From Acinetobacter puyangensis (lineage in GTDB: Bacteria > Pseudomonadota > Gammaproteobacteria > Pseudomonadales > Moraxellaceae): 64,000 nt of DNA. Made by a program: the position numbers and the translations under genes. Within the stretch, counting starts at the first letter, position 1, and every line of letters begins with the position of its first letter. The notes beneath the pieces are model-generated. The model ran no database searches. It was not told the origin of the DNA and worked only from the letters and a program-made list of their open reading frames with translations. Positions 38,959-47,953 of the stretch are shown here, one piece after another. The stretch is taken from contig NZ_OANT01000012.1 of the NCBI RefSeq assembly GCF_900096995.1, forward strand, positions 25,712 through 89,711, read 5' to 3'.

Positions 38959-40083
38959 ATGTGGGCCTGTATCCTGCGTGAACTACATTACTTGCTCAAG
39001 AATAAATGGGATTTGGCACTGGTCACGCTTGCGCCATTGTTGATCATTTTTTTATTCAGTAGCATGTTTTATGCAGGTAAGGCAGAGCATTTGCCGATTG
39101 CTATTATTGATCAGGATCAAAGTGAATTAAGCCGCAGTATCGAAAAACATCTCAGTCACAATCAAAGTCTTTCCGTTGCGGTGATTACCAACAGTCAGGA
39201 CGAGGCAGAGCATTTACTCAATCAAACCAAAATCTGGGGCTATGTACTGATTCCTTCAGGTGCAGAGCAACGTCTGGTCAAGGCGCAGGATGCACAAATT
39301 GCCATTGCCTTTAACCAATCGTTTTTTAGTATTGGTAATACCATTTCATCGGCCATGATGCTGGGCACATTACAAGCCATTGTAGAATTTACCGGTGATG
39401 ATTATCTGGGGAAAAAACTGCCCTATCTCGATGCCCCAACGCCCAACGTCAAAATATCAACCCTGTATAATCCTGACCTTAATTATGAATTTTATCTGGA
39501 ACCTTTTGTGGTTCCGGCGATTTTACATTTGCTTTTATGCTGCTGTGTGGCATTTTCAGTGGGCCAGGAAATCAAACGTCATACTCTGCATGGCTGGCTT
39601 GATCAAGGTACACTTTTTTCCGCTTTAATGGCGAAGATTCTGGTGTATGTCAGTATTTTTTGCCTATGGACTTGGCTGTGGATGTTCTGGTTGATCGTGA
39701 TTCGTGGCTGGTTTGTGGCGGGAAGTTTGGGTCTGATTTTAGCAGCACAAATTTTATTTTATTTTGCCTATGCCGTCATTAGCAGCAGCATGGTACTGGC
39801 AACCAAAAATTTAAGTAAGACCTTTGGCTTGATTGCAGTCTATGGCGGTTCATCATTAAGCTTTGCCGGCGTCACATTGCCACTGAATAATGCCCCACTC
39901 TTTACAAAGTTCTGGGCCAATATTATTCCCTATACACCTTATGCCAAATTACAAACCGAACAATGGGTGATTGGTAGCCCAATTTATATTTCACTTTATC
40001 CTTTAGCACTCCTCCTTTTATATTGCATTGTTTATGCTGCAATTTCACTGTTATTACTAAAAAAAATCTGGCGGGAGGCATAG
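38959..40083 (+). CDS. ABC-2 type permease 1
   Basis: A 374-residue membrane protein of the ABC-2 permease type. A first membrane helix (about 18-40, LALVTLAPLLIIFLFSSMFY) is followed by a large extracytoplasmic domain containing LPIAIIDQDQSELSRSIE. Five or six C-terminal helices end near LLLYCIVYAAISLLLLKK. This is the YhhJ/YbhR architecture. It starts three bases after the HlyD stop. No ATP-binding gene lies in the operon. Confidence 0.82.
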   Translation: MWACILRELHYLLKNKWDLALVTLAPLLIIFLFSSMFYAGKAEHLPIAIIDQDQSELSRSIEKHLSHNQSLSVAVITNSQDEAEHLLNQTKIWGYVLIPSGAEQRLVKAQDAQIAIAFNQSFFSIGNTISSAMMLGTLQAIVEFTGDDYLGKKLPYLDAPTPNVKISTLYNPDLNYEFYLEPFVVPAILHLLLCCCVAFSVGQEIKRHTLHGWLDQGTLFSALMAKILVYVSIFCLWTWLWMFWLIVIRGWFVAGSLGLILAAQILFYFAYAVISSSMVLATKNLSKTFGLIAVYGGSSLSFAGVTLPLNNAPLFTKFWANIIPYTPYAKLQTEQWVIGSPIYISLYPLALLLLYCIVYAAISLLLLKKIWREA

Positions 40084-40085
40084 AA

Positions 40086-41201
40086 ATGAAGAAATTTTTA
40101 TCGCAATTCCTGCATGATTATCTACAAACCTTTAAAAATATTGCCAAAAATCAGTCAATCCTCACCACACTGGTACTGTCGGTATTTCTATATAGTTTCT
40201 TTTATCCGACTGCTTATAAAGGGCAAAATGCAGAATCTATCCCGATCGTGATTGTGGATCAGGAGCAGAGTGCTTTAAGCAATACCATTATCACTGAGGT
40301 GGCGAAAAGCCCGAATGTAGAAATCAAAGCCATCACCAGTAACTTTCTTGAAGCAGAAAGTCTGCTACAACAACAAAAAGCCGAAGGGATTCTTTTACTA
40401 CCGGATAATTTGTCCCAGAGCATAAAGCGCGGAGAAAATGGCGGTATCGGGATTTACTTAAGTACTGCCTATTTTTTAAAGACCAAACAGATTGGTTTGG
40501 GGATTGCACAATCAATTGAACAAACCCTGACAGATTATACCGAGCAATTCGGACAGATCAGTGAATTCCATTTGACTGTTCCTATCCATCAGATTCCTTT
40601 ATTCAATACCTTATCAGGTTATGGTAGCTATATTTTTCCTGCCGTTGCATCGGTCATTATTCATCAAACCCTCTTTCTGGGTTTATGCATGTTGATTGCC
40701 GGTTATCGTGATGGTTCCTACACTGGACAAAAATGGCAACCAACCGTATCGGAATTCTGGGCAATTTATGCGGCCATTCTGACCATTGGCTGTCTGGGCT
40801 GTTTTTATTTGTTTGGCTTTACCTTCTGGCTCTATGATTATCCGCGGGGTGGCAATTTCTGGGGCATGATCGTCACTGTACCAATCTTCGTGAGCTGTGT
40901 AATTGCGATGGCCATGTTCTTCTCTTCATTTCTGGATATGAGTGAACGTGCAGGACATGTGATTGTGTTTACTTCAATTCCGTTATTTTTATTAAGCGGT
41001 ACTGCTTGGCCACATCATGCCATGCCGGAATGGATGCAATACTTTGCTTGGGGCTTACCATCGACCAATGGTGTACAGGCAATGATACAACTCAATCAAA
41101 TGGGTGTACCCATTATTGATGTTTTCCCCAAGTTGATCTATTTAAGTTGTTTGGCGTTGATTTTTTTCATTCTGGCTTATTATCGCCTGACCAGAAAATA
41201 A
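40086..41201 (+). CDS. ABC-2 type permease 2
   Basis: A 371-residue paralogue of the upstream permease with the same layout: first helix near residues 20-40, extracytoplasmic domain with IPIVIVDQEQSALSNTII, and a C-terminal helix bundle. The ATG at 40086 is chosen because GGGAGG lies seven bases upstream. An earlier in-frame start at 40023 would put 21 extra residues inside the previous gene. The two permeases likely form a heterodimer. It is the last gene of the operon and converges with ogt. Confidence 0.82.
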   Translation: MKKFLSQFLHDYLQTFKNIAKNQSILTTLVLSVFLYSFFYPTAYKGQNAESIPIVIVDQEQSALSNTIITEVAKSPNVEIKAITSNFLEAESLLQQQKAEGILLLPDNLSQSIKRGENGGIGIYLSTAYFLKTKQIGLGIAQSIEQTLTDYTEQFGQISEFHLTVPIHQIPLFNTLSGYGSYIFPAVASVIIHQTLFLGLCMLIAGYRDGSYTGQKWQPTVSEFWAIYAAILTIGCLGCFYLFGFTFWLYDYPRGGNFWGMIVTVPIFVSCVIAMAMFFSSFLDMSERAGHVIVFTSIPLFLLSGTAWPHHAMPEWMQYFAWGLPSTNGVQAMIQLNQMGVPIIDVFPKLIYLSCLALIFFILAYYRLTRK

Positions 41202-41211
41202 ACACCCAGAC

Positions 41212-41697
41212 CTAAATATTCTGTTCCAAATCCAATAGTCTGGTTTTATTCTCCAGTCCACCAGCAAAACCTGTTAAAGCACCATTTTTTCCAATTACCC
41301 GGTGACACGGTGCAATAATGGAGATTGGATTTTTGCCATTGGCTGCTCCAACTGCCCTGACTGCCTTAAGATTGCCAATCGCTTCTGCAATCTGTAAATA
41401 GCTACGAGTTTCACCATACGGAATTTTTAACAATTCTGCCCATACTTTTTTCTGAAAATCAGTGCCATAAAATGCCAGAGGCAACTCAAATATTTTACGT
41501 TGTCCGGCAAAATATTGCTGTAATTGCTGCTGTGTCTTTAAAAGAATCGGATGATCAAGGCTTTCCTGCATGGCACCCAGTAACACACGATTCGGCTTGT
41601 CTGTTTGCCACAATACGGCGACCAATGCATCTTGTGTGGCGATCAACTTAAGTTGCCCAACCGGACTGTCGATCCATTGATAAAACAATTCAGACAT
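41212..41697 (-). CDS. ogt: Methylated-DNA--protein-cysteine methyltransferase
   Basis: A suicide repair enzyme that removes alkyl groups from O6-alkylguanine. In 161 residues the active-site PCHRV lies in IAPCHRVIGKNGALTGFAGG near residue 130, with the Asn-hinge and the helix-turn-helix segment YLQIAEAIGNLKAVRAVGAA before it. It lacks the Ada-type N-terminal phosphotriester domain, so Ogt is the better name. It stands alone, converging on the permease operon. Confidence 0.92.
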   Translation of the reverse strand: MSELFYQWIDSPVGQLKLIATQDALVAVLWQTDKPNRVLLGAMQESLDHPILLKTQQQLQQYFAGQRKIFELPLAFYGTDFQKKVWAELLKIPYGETRSYLQIAEAIGNLKAVRAVGAANGKNPISIIAPCHRVIGKNGALTGFAGGLENKTRLLDLEQNI

Positions 41698-41823
41698 GGT
41701 GCTTCCTTTATTTTTAAATCGCGATAGAGCTTAATTTACCATCAATATTATCCATTATTGTTATACGATTCCATATAAAAAAGTATCTATAATATGGAAC
41801 TTTTATTTTCAGCATGGATCGCT

Positions 41824-43092
41824 ATGTCACAGAGTACAGATGCCTTTGCAGCCTTACGCTATCGTGATTTTTCTATCGTAACGCTTAATCAGTTCTGTTT
41901 GACTTTAGCCATACTCATTCAGGAAATTATTGTTGCTTATTCCTTATATCAGATTACTCATGATCCGTTAACACTTGGATTAATTGGTCTGGCAGAAGCG
42001 ATTCCATTTATTTCTTTGTCGCTTTGGGGCGGTTATTTTGCCGATCGGTTTAACAAACAACGGATCATGCAGCTTTGTTTATTTTTTGCTGCACCGTTGC
42101 CCTGCGTATTTTGGATCTTATTTCATTATCATGGCTTAGGCGAATTAAGTACCACTGCACTGGCATGGGGAATTTATGCGGTTATTTTCTGCTTAGGATT
42201 GATTCGAGGATTTTATAATCCCTCTGCAACATCATTAAAACCTTTTTTAATTCCAGCGAAACTATATGCCAATGGCGCAACATGGACCACCATTGGCTGG
42301 CAAAGTGGCGTAATTTTAGGCCCCATGTTGGGCGGCTTCATGCTGGCTTATCTCGGTAGGGAAACCAGCTTTCTCTCTGTTTCCGTGCTATTGGTGATCT
42401 GTTTTATTCTGATCTCTTTCTTAAGTAAACGGACTTTCCCCAGCATTCGGCATGATAGCGTTCTGGCCAGTTTAAAAGAAGGTTTTCAGTTTATTTTTAA
42501 AACCAAGATTGTGCTATGGGCAATTTCTCTGGATCTAGTCTCCGTATTATTTGGTGGTGTGATTGCACTATTGCCCATCTTTGCCCACGATATCCTTAAA
42601 ACCGGGGCAGAAGGTTTAGGTTTTCTGCGTGCGGCACCATCAATCGGTGCCTTAATCACCATGATCGCCTTAACCCGCTTTCCACCCACCCGACATGCAT
42701 GGCGTAATATGCTCATCGCAGTGGCCGGATTTGGGATTTTCACGCTGTTGTTTGCCTTTTCAACCACCATGTGGCTCTCCTTATTTGCCCTTGCCATGAC
42801 AGGCGCATGTGACAGTATTTCGGTGGTGATTCGTCAGACTATTTTGCAAATTTTCCCGCCCGAAAATATGCGAGGGCGTGTGGCAGCGGTCAATGGCATG
42901 TTCGTTTCCAGCAGCAATGAATTGGGTGCATTCGAATCTGGTCTTGCAGCCAAATATATAGGTGCGGTCTATGCTTCCGTTTTTGGTGGTTTAATGACCA
43001 TGTTCGTGGTCATGGTGAGTTGGTCGAAAACCAAAGATCTATTTCCGGTTGATATTACCCTCTCACCCGATGAAACCAAAGATAAGTCATAA
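41824..43092 (+). CDS. MFS transporter, enterobactin-exporter-like (EntS type)
   Basis: A 422-residue major facilitator with about twelve helices. The loop 2-3 motif is GGYFADRFNKQRIMQL. The C-terminal PENMRGRVAAVNGMFVSSSNELGAFESGLAAKY is characteristic of the EntS/MdfA-like MFS_3 group (here split as two segments by the reader). No substrate is evident; drug or siderophore export is possible. The nominal ATG at 41794 overlaps a TATAAT at 41788-41793 that could be the -10 box, so the ATG at 41824 is favoured. It converges with znuD. Confidence 0.82.
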   Translation: MSQSTDAFAALRYRDFSIVTLNQFCLTLAILIQEIIVAYSLYQITHDPLTLGLIGLAEAIPFISLSLWGGYFADRFNKQRIMQLCLFFAAPLPCVFWILFHYHGLGELSTTALAWGIYAVIFCLGLIRGFYNPSATSLKPFLIPAKLYANGATWTTIGWQSGVILGPMLGGFMLAYLGRETSFLSVSVLLVICFILISFLSKRTFPSIRHDSVLASLKEGFQFIFKTKIVLWAISLDLVSVLFGGVIALLPIFAHDILKTGAEGLGFLRAAPSIGALITMIALTRFPPTRHAWRNMLIAVAGFGIFTLLFAFSTTMWLSLFALAMTGACDSISVVIRQTILQIFPPENMRGRVAAVNGMFVSSSNELGAFESGLAAKYIGAVYASVFGGLMTMFVVMVSWSKTKDLFPVDITLSPDETKDKS

Positions 43093-43119
43093 AGCTTAAA
43101 TCAGTTACTACGCATAAAA

Positions 43120-43148
43120 AAAGCCAATCTAAACATCAGATTGGCTTT
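43120..43148. terminator. Former bidirectional terminator, split from znuD by a MITE
   Basis: Perfect 11-bp stem AAAGCCAATCT with AGATTGGCTTT and a 7-nt loop. Leftward it is followed by TTTTTTT (good for znuD). Rightward only TTT remains before the MITE begins. Confidence 0.75.
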
Positions 43149-43149
43149 G

Positions 43150-43420
43150 TAGGGCGTGTCACCATTTGATAAATAGGTTGCGTTGTAGGCTAAAATTTCC
43201 TCAAATGAGGCATAAAACGCAGGCAATGGTCATTCCCTTGTCAAGTTTTATAACGAAGTTTGGGGGAATTTTAGCCACAACCCTTCGGGACAAGGACGTT
43301 TTTTGACGCTACGGCGTTATGAATAGTTCATTTAGAATGACTAAATCTCACTATTCATGCCTTGTATCGCCTAAAAAACGTCCATTGTCGCAACCATAGA
43401 TTAAATGATGACACGCCCTA
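43150..43420. mobile_element. Non-autonomous MITE with TA target duplication
   Basis: A 267-bp element (43152-43418) flanked by TA at both ends (43150-43151 and 43419-43420). The terminal inverted repeats begin GGGCGTGTCA and continue about 30 bp with roughly 25 matches. The interior is full of nested palindromes: GGCTAAAATT with AATTTTAGCC, GGACGTTTTTT with AAAAAACGTCC, and ATGAATAGT with ACTATTCAT enclosing TTTAG/CTAAA. No transposase ORF fits. The TA duplication is compatible with IS5 (IS427 group) or IS630/Tc1-like mobilisation. Confidence 0.8.
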
Positions 43421-43434
43421 GGTTTTAGACCCAA

Positions 43435-45534
43435 TTAGAATCTAAAACGTACACCGGCTGTAAAGTTACGGCCTTGTTGTGGAATCGTTGACAGATAAGA
43501 GGCGTGATTATAGTAAGTCTCGTCAAGCAGGTTATTGGCCTGTAAATACACTTGATAAGACAGACGATCATTTAGACTTTTATCATAGCTAACATCCAGA
43601 TTAACCAAATGGTATGCATCTGTTTCACTTTCAAAACTTGCAATATGATCCTGTTTAAGGCCGTAAATATACTCTACGCCACCATGGATGCCATCAAGGA
43701 AATCGGCATCAAAACGTACCCCGGCACGTGTTGCAGGAATACGTGGTAAATCTCCACCTTGATCCAGCTCGGCACGCACATGGTCAGCAAAGACTTTGCC
43801 GCGATAGAATGGACTAAATTGATAACTGACTTCCGCTTCTGCACCATAAAAATTGGCATCATCTTGACGGTATTCAATCAGACGGAAATTTTCATGACGA
43901 TCAAGCGTATGTGCATAGATATAATCATCGACCTGATTATAGAAAATATTGGCGGCATAACGTAAATCGCCATCAATTTTACGTAAGCCAAGTTCTACAT
44001 TTTGAGATTTTTCTTTGTCCAGATTTTGATTACCAATCTCATAGGTATTGGTCGCCAGATGTACACCATCTGCATAGAGTTCCTGTGCATTTGGCATACG
44101 TTCACCATAGCTCAGTGTCAGAGAAGCAACATGATCCGGTACAAATGCCCAGTTGGCTGCTGCCGAAGCTGAAAATGCTGTGTCATCGTAGTTCTTGTAT
44201 CCACTTTCATCAACATCAATGGTTTGCTTTTCAACACGACCACCCAATTCAAAATGCACATCATTCCATTGATAATGTTCAATTAAAAAGGCAGCTAAAT
44301 TTTCCGTATTGGTTTTCGGCAAAAAGCCTTCTTCACCTAATGCTGAGAAATCAAAATTAGAGTACTGTACACCAAATACCCCTTCCCAACCGGCTAAAGG
44401 CGTATGTACAAATTCCAGACGGCCATCGTAACCTTTATTTTTAAAGGTAGTGGCGACTTCATTTTCCTCAATTTCACTATGCTGATAATCGGTATAGCTG
44501 GCACGGGCACGAACTTTTTCAATACCGGCAAAAGGCTGCTGATATTCGGCACGTAAATCAAAACGTTTTGATTTTAAATCCACCCATGGCGCAGCTTCAT
44601 GATCGTGTGCATGCTCATGGTCGTGTTCGTCTTCATGCGCATCATGTCCGTGATCATCGTGACCGCCACAATGCAAATGTACATCTGGTGTATTTAAATC
44701 ATGTGGATGACAGCTTTCATATTCATGGCTATGTCCGGGTAAGGCATATTTATCATTACGCTCGGTATAGCCGACACCGACAAAACCTTTGTCACCAATC
44801 CAGGATAGACCTAAGCTGACATTTTCACCTTTGTTCCAAGTGCCATCAACCCGTTTCTCGGCTTCGCCTTCATGTTTATAACCGCTTACCCGATAGTCAT
44901 CGGCTTCACGTTTATCGCCTTCAATGCGCAATGCAAACTGATCGCCCAATCCGACAGTCACGCCTGCTGCACCGAGTTTTTCATTGGCAACCGTATTACC
45001 ACGTAAATGAACTTCACCAGAGATTCCGTTTTCCGGCATTTGCGTCGGAATTTTTTCATCCAGTACATTCACCACACCACCAATCGCACCACCACCATAA
45101 AGCAGGGTTGAGGGTCCACGTAATACTTCAATCTTAGTGGCTAATACAGGATCGACAGTGACGGCATGATCCGGTGAAATCTGTGACGCATCCATGACTT
45201 CAGACGAATCCGTTAGAACTTTGACCCGAGGCGCAGTCTGACCACGAATGACGGGACGACTTGCGCCCGGTCCAAAATTATCACTGTGGATACCCAATTG
45301 CCCCTTTAATGCATCGCCTAAAGTTGCTGCGCCTTGCGCCAATTGTTCTTTTTCAACCACATTGACTGCACTGGCAAAGTCATTTTCATTGGGATTGAGT
45401 GGATGCGCCGTGACTGTGATCGCTTGTAACTGATGAACTTGTGGTACCTGTTGTATCTCATCATTAGCGATAGTCAATGTGGAAAACAAAGTGCTTGCAA
45501 CGGCAATCCACAATGTATTTGGTTTAAATTGCAT
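43435..45534 (-). CDS. znuD: ZnuD-like zinc TonB-dependent receptor
   Basis: A 699-residue outer-membrane receptor for zinc. Signal peptide ends near ANDE; the TonB-box region is LQAITVTAHPLN. The plug carries LGIHSDNFGPGASRPVIRGQ and KIEVLRGPSTLLYGGGAIG. The barrel ends in Phe (FTAGVRFRF). A His/Asp-rich loop about residues 265-315 (for example DDHGHDAHEDEHDHEHAHDH) is the ZnuD hallmark and probably captures zinc outside the cell. The ATG at 45534 with GGGGACAG upstream is chosen over 45600. A Zur-like palindrome lies about 30 bp upstream. Confidence 0.9.
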   Translation of the reverse strand: MQFKPNTLWIAVASTLFSTLTIANDEIQQVPQVHQLQAITVTAHPLNPNENDFASAVNVVEKEQLAQGAATLGDALKGQLGIHSDNFGPGASRPVIRGQTAPRVKVLTDSSEVMDASQISPDHAVTVDPVLATKIEVLRGPSTLLYGGGAIGGVVNVLDEKIPTQMPENGISGEVHLRGNTVANEKLGAAGVTVGLGDQFALRIEGDKREADDYRVSGYKHEGEAEKRVDGTWNKGENVSLGLSWIGDKGFVGVGYTERNDKYALPGHSHEYESCHPHDLNTPDVHLHCGGHDDHGHDAHEDEHDHEHAHDHEAAPWVDLKSKRFDLRAEYQQPFAGIEKVRARASYTDYQHSEIEENEVATTFKNKGYDGRLEFVHTPLAGWEGVFGVQYSNFDFSALGEEGFLPKTNTENLAAFLIEHYQWNDVHFELGGRVEKQTIDVDESGYKNYDDTAFSASAAANWAFVPDHVASLTLSYGERMPNAQELYADGVHLATNTYEIGNQNLDKEKSQNVELGLRKIDGDLRYAANIFYNQVDDYIYAHTLDRHENFRLIEYRQDDANFYGAEAEVSYQFSPFYRGKVFADHVRAELDQGGDLPRIPATRAGVRFDADFLDGIHGGVEYIYGLKQDHIASFESETDAYHLVNLDVSYDKSLNDRLSYQVYLQANNLLDETYYNHASYLSTIPQQGRNFTAGVRFRF

Positions 45535-45562
45535 GTCTGTCCCCAAAACTAGAATTAACGTT

Positions 45563-45574
45563 ATGTTATAACAT
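45563..45574 (-). promoter_or_regulatory. Putative Zur box
   Basis: Perfect 12-bp palindrome ATGTTATAACAT, matching the TGTTATA-type core of gammaproteobacterial Zur sites, 29 bp upstream of the znuD start. It fits zinc repression of the receptor. Confidence 0.7.
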
Positions 45575-45741
45575 TTTAATAAAAGTGCAAGAATTTTCAT
45601 CCCAGATACACAGCAGTAAAAACATCAAAATTTTTAAAAAGATGGTTTTTGCTTATAAAAATAGATACATATCGATCACTTTTAGAAAGATCATTTTTGT
45701 TATAGTGAAATACTAAAAGTGTAATCGGCGAGATCATTAAA

Positions 45742-46860
45742 ATGCTCAAAACAATCGTCAGTCTAGGCGCTTTGACAGCGATTCATTACCAGTATCGCAC
45801 CATACAAAAGCCCAACGTATATTTTAAAAAAAATTTAGAAAATCTAAATATTTTTAATAACTTATCTGCACTAAAAGAAAAATATGCAGTAACGCCGTGG
45901 TTGCTTAATCGGCATGCGCAAATTGTCTATATGACCTTAAAACATAAAATTCGTAGTCATCCTCTGCAATATGCACCGATTGAACAATGTGTCATGCCTG
46001 ATGGCGCCATCACCGAAATTGCTTGGCTGGGGTATGATCTAGCACCAGATTGTCCGACCATTATCATATTACATACAGTGACTGCCGATACGCAGACCAT
46101 GGCGGAAATGGTTGAAGACATTTATCGGCAAACCGGCTGGCGCATTGCCTTATGTTTACGTCGTGGTCATACCACGACACCCCAGCCATTTACCCGCATT
46201 AATATGATGGGATCTGTACCCGATTTCCAAATTCAGCTCGATTATATTCAAGGCAAGTTCCCAAAATCTCCGCTATATGCAGTAGGCAGTTCTGCTGGTA
46301 CAGCAGTATTGGCGCGTTATCTCGGTGACGTCGGCAAGAATACCCCTTTAAGGGCAGCGTTCGCCTATTGTCCGGGTTATGATTTAAATGTGGCCTTTGA
46401 TCGGGTACATCATTTTTATGACTGGTATATGGCCAATCTGATAAAGAAAAAATTTATTCAACCCTATCAACAACAACTACAGCAATATCACGCTCTACAA
46501 CCTGTGATACACAGTAAACGCCTGCGAGATATTCACAAAGTATTCTTCGAGTTTTCGGGTTTTGACAGTTATGATGCCTATTTAAAGGCATGTAACCCGA
46601 TTGACGTATTTGCCAATATTGCAATCCCCACCATGATTCTAAATGCAGAAGATGATCCGATCTGTCATATTGATAATGCATGGCAATATCGTGATGTGAT
46701 CGAAAATAATGCCTCTACAATTTTAGTCACCACCCGGCACGGCAGCCATTGCGGACATTATCAGGGACTTAGACCAAGGTCGTGGGCACATCAACTGATT
46801 GCCGATTATTTACGCACCGTCCATGCACAATTTGAAGCATCAACACAACAAAAAGTTTAG
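45742..46860 (+). CDS. YheT-family alpha/beta hydrolase
   Basis: A 372-residue hydrolase of the YheT/ABHD1-3 group. The nucleophile is in VGSSAGTAVLARYLGDVG. The acid is probably in NAEDDPICHIDNAW and the histidine in TRHGSHCGHYQGL. The N-terminus (about residues 1-60) includes TPWLLNRHAQIVY, typical of YheT. Its substrate is undefined; short-chain esters or lipids are suggested for relatives. Divergent from znuD, with the zinc promoter region between them. Confidence 0.82.
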   Translation: MLKTIVSLGALTAIHYQYRTIQKPNVYFKKNLENLNIFNNLSALKEKYAVTPWLLNRHAQIVYMTLKHKIRSHPLQYAPIEQCVMPDGAITEIAWLGYDLAPDCPTIIILHTVTADTQTMAEMVEDIYRQTGWRIALCLRRGHTTTPQPFTRINMMGSVPDFQIQLDYIQGKFPKSPLYAVGSSAGTAVLARYLGDVGKNTPLRAAFAYCPGYDLNVAFDRVHHFYDWYMANLIKKKFIQPYQQQLQQYHALQPVIHSKRLRDIHKVFFEFSGFDSYDAYLKACNPIDVFANIAIPTMILNAEDDPICHIDNAWQYRDVIENNASTILVTTRHGSHCGHYQGLRPRSWAHQLIADYLRTVHAQFEASTQQKV

Positions 46861-46902
46861 TTCCATGTCCAGAAAAAGCATATACCATATGCCATGTTTC
46901 AG

Positions 46903-47079
46903 TTAGACATTAAACAAAAGCTGTTGTTTAGCACAACTCTGTTTTTTCTTCACTGTCTTAAAAGCACACCATACCGCGTGACTATTTAAGCCAATGCACT
47001 TAAGATAATCGACAAATTCTGGATCATGCGATTTATGTATTACATCACACCTTCCGCAACAGTTTAGACAATGATTAAG
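46903..47079 (-). pseudogene. Possible degenerate Cys-rich small ORF
   Basis: Fifty-nine codons open on the minus strand, reading CLNCCGRCDVIHKSHD and then ending KQQLLFNV before a stop. No ATG, GTG or TTG lies near its 5' end, and a TAA precedes it. The protein-like, Cys- and His-containing composition suggests a decayed or frameshifted small protein, but an open frame this short may be chance. Confidence 0.2.
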
Positions 47080-47087
47080 TTTTTATA

Positions 47088-47849
47088 ATGGCATTTACCC
47101 TCTCCCACATGGTGGTTGCACCAGCGTTATATCGGATGTTGTGTCATAAAATTCCGCTTGCAAGTATTGCAATTGGTGCCATGACACCCGACTTGCCACG
47201 ACTGTTTAATTTCCCGGGTAATTTTGCCCATACCATCACCGGTTTATTTACAGTTGATCTGTTGATCGGATTATTGGGCTGCCTACTCTGGTTTGCTCTT
47301 TACCGCCCAGTATGTTATCAGCTGTTCAATAAACAATTGCTCTCCTTAAGTAGTCGCTCTTATTTTGATCTGATTTTTTATTGCATCATTGGGGTGCTGA
47401 TTGGTGGACTAACCCATCTGATCTGGGATGGCTTAACGCACGATGACTTTCGTACCTTTGCCGGTCAGGCATTTTTAGCGCATGTGATTAGCCTACCCTG
47501 GCTTAATATTGACATGCCGATTCACCGTATTTTGCAATATCTAACTTCATTTATTGCACTGCCTTTTTTATATTATCTAGTCAAACCTTTACTTGCGGCA
47601 AAACCACGCCCTGAATCCTGTCAAACGCCGTCATGGATGCCTTTTCTGTTGATTGCAGGCTGTGGTCTGGTTGGTCTCATCACCAGTATTTATTATCTGC
47701 CAACCCTTTCTTATTTCTGGCAACACGACACTTATGGTTTTATTGGCCGATTATTTGTGATTTTTAGCAAGGGCTTTTTACTCAGTTTTAGCCTTTTCGC
47801 CATTATTCTCAGGCTTGCTTTTGCCCGCAAACTAAAATCCTGCTTGTGA
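47088..47849 (+). CDS. DUF4184 membrane protein
   Basis: A 253-residue integral membrane protein of the DUF4184 family. The N-terminal signature is MAFTLSHMVVAPALYRML with the following IAIGAMTPDLPRLF. About six hydrophobic segments follow, with GGLTHLIWDGLTHDD near residue 105. The conserved His and Asp residues resemble those of membrane metal-dependent hydrolases (YdjM/DUF457 clan). No function is established. It stands alone upstream of aspS. Confidence 0.8.
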   Translation: MAFTLSHMVVAPALYRMLCHKIPLASIAIGAMTPDLPRLFNFPGNFAHTITGLFTVDLLIGLLGCLLWFALYRPVCYQLFNKQLLSLSSRSYFDLIFYCIIGVLIGGLTHLIWDGLTHDDFRTFAGQAFLAHVISLPWLNIDMPIHRILQYLTSFIALPFLYYLVKPLLAAKPRPESCQTPSWMPFLLIAGCGLVGLITSIYYLPTLSYFWQHDTYGFIGRLFVIFSKGFLLSFSLFAIILRLAFARKLKSCL

Positions 47850-47953
47850 CATGCTTTGCAAAAAGGCATAATTGAGTGTTTTCAAAAGTCAGTCACTCGT
47901 GACGATTCACTTTTATCAGATTTTTAAATAATAGACGTTGGACATAGTACGCC

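Noticed and set aside
44568..44819. Histidine-rich plus-strand ORF inside znuD
   Set aside because: It mirrors the His-rich loop of znuD on the opposite strand and has no ribosome site or family resemblance.
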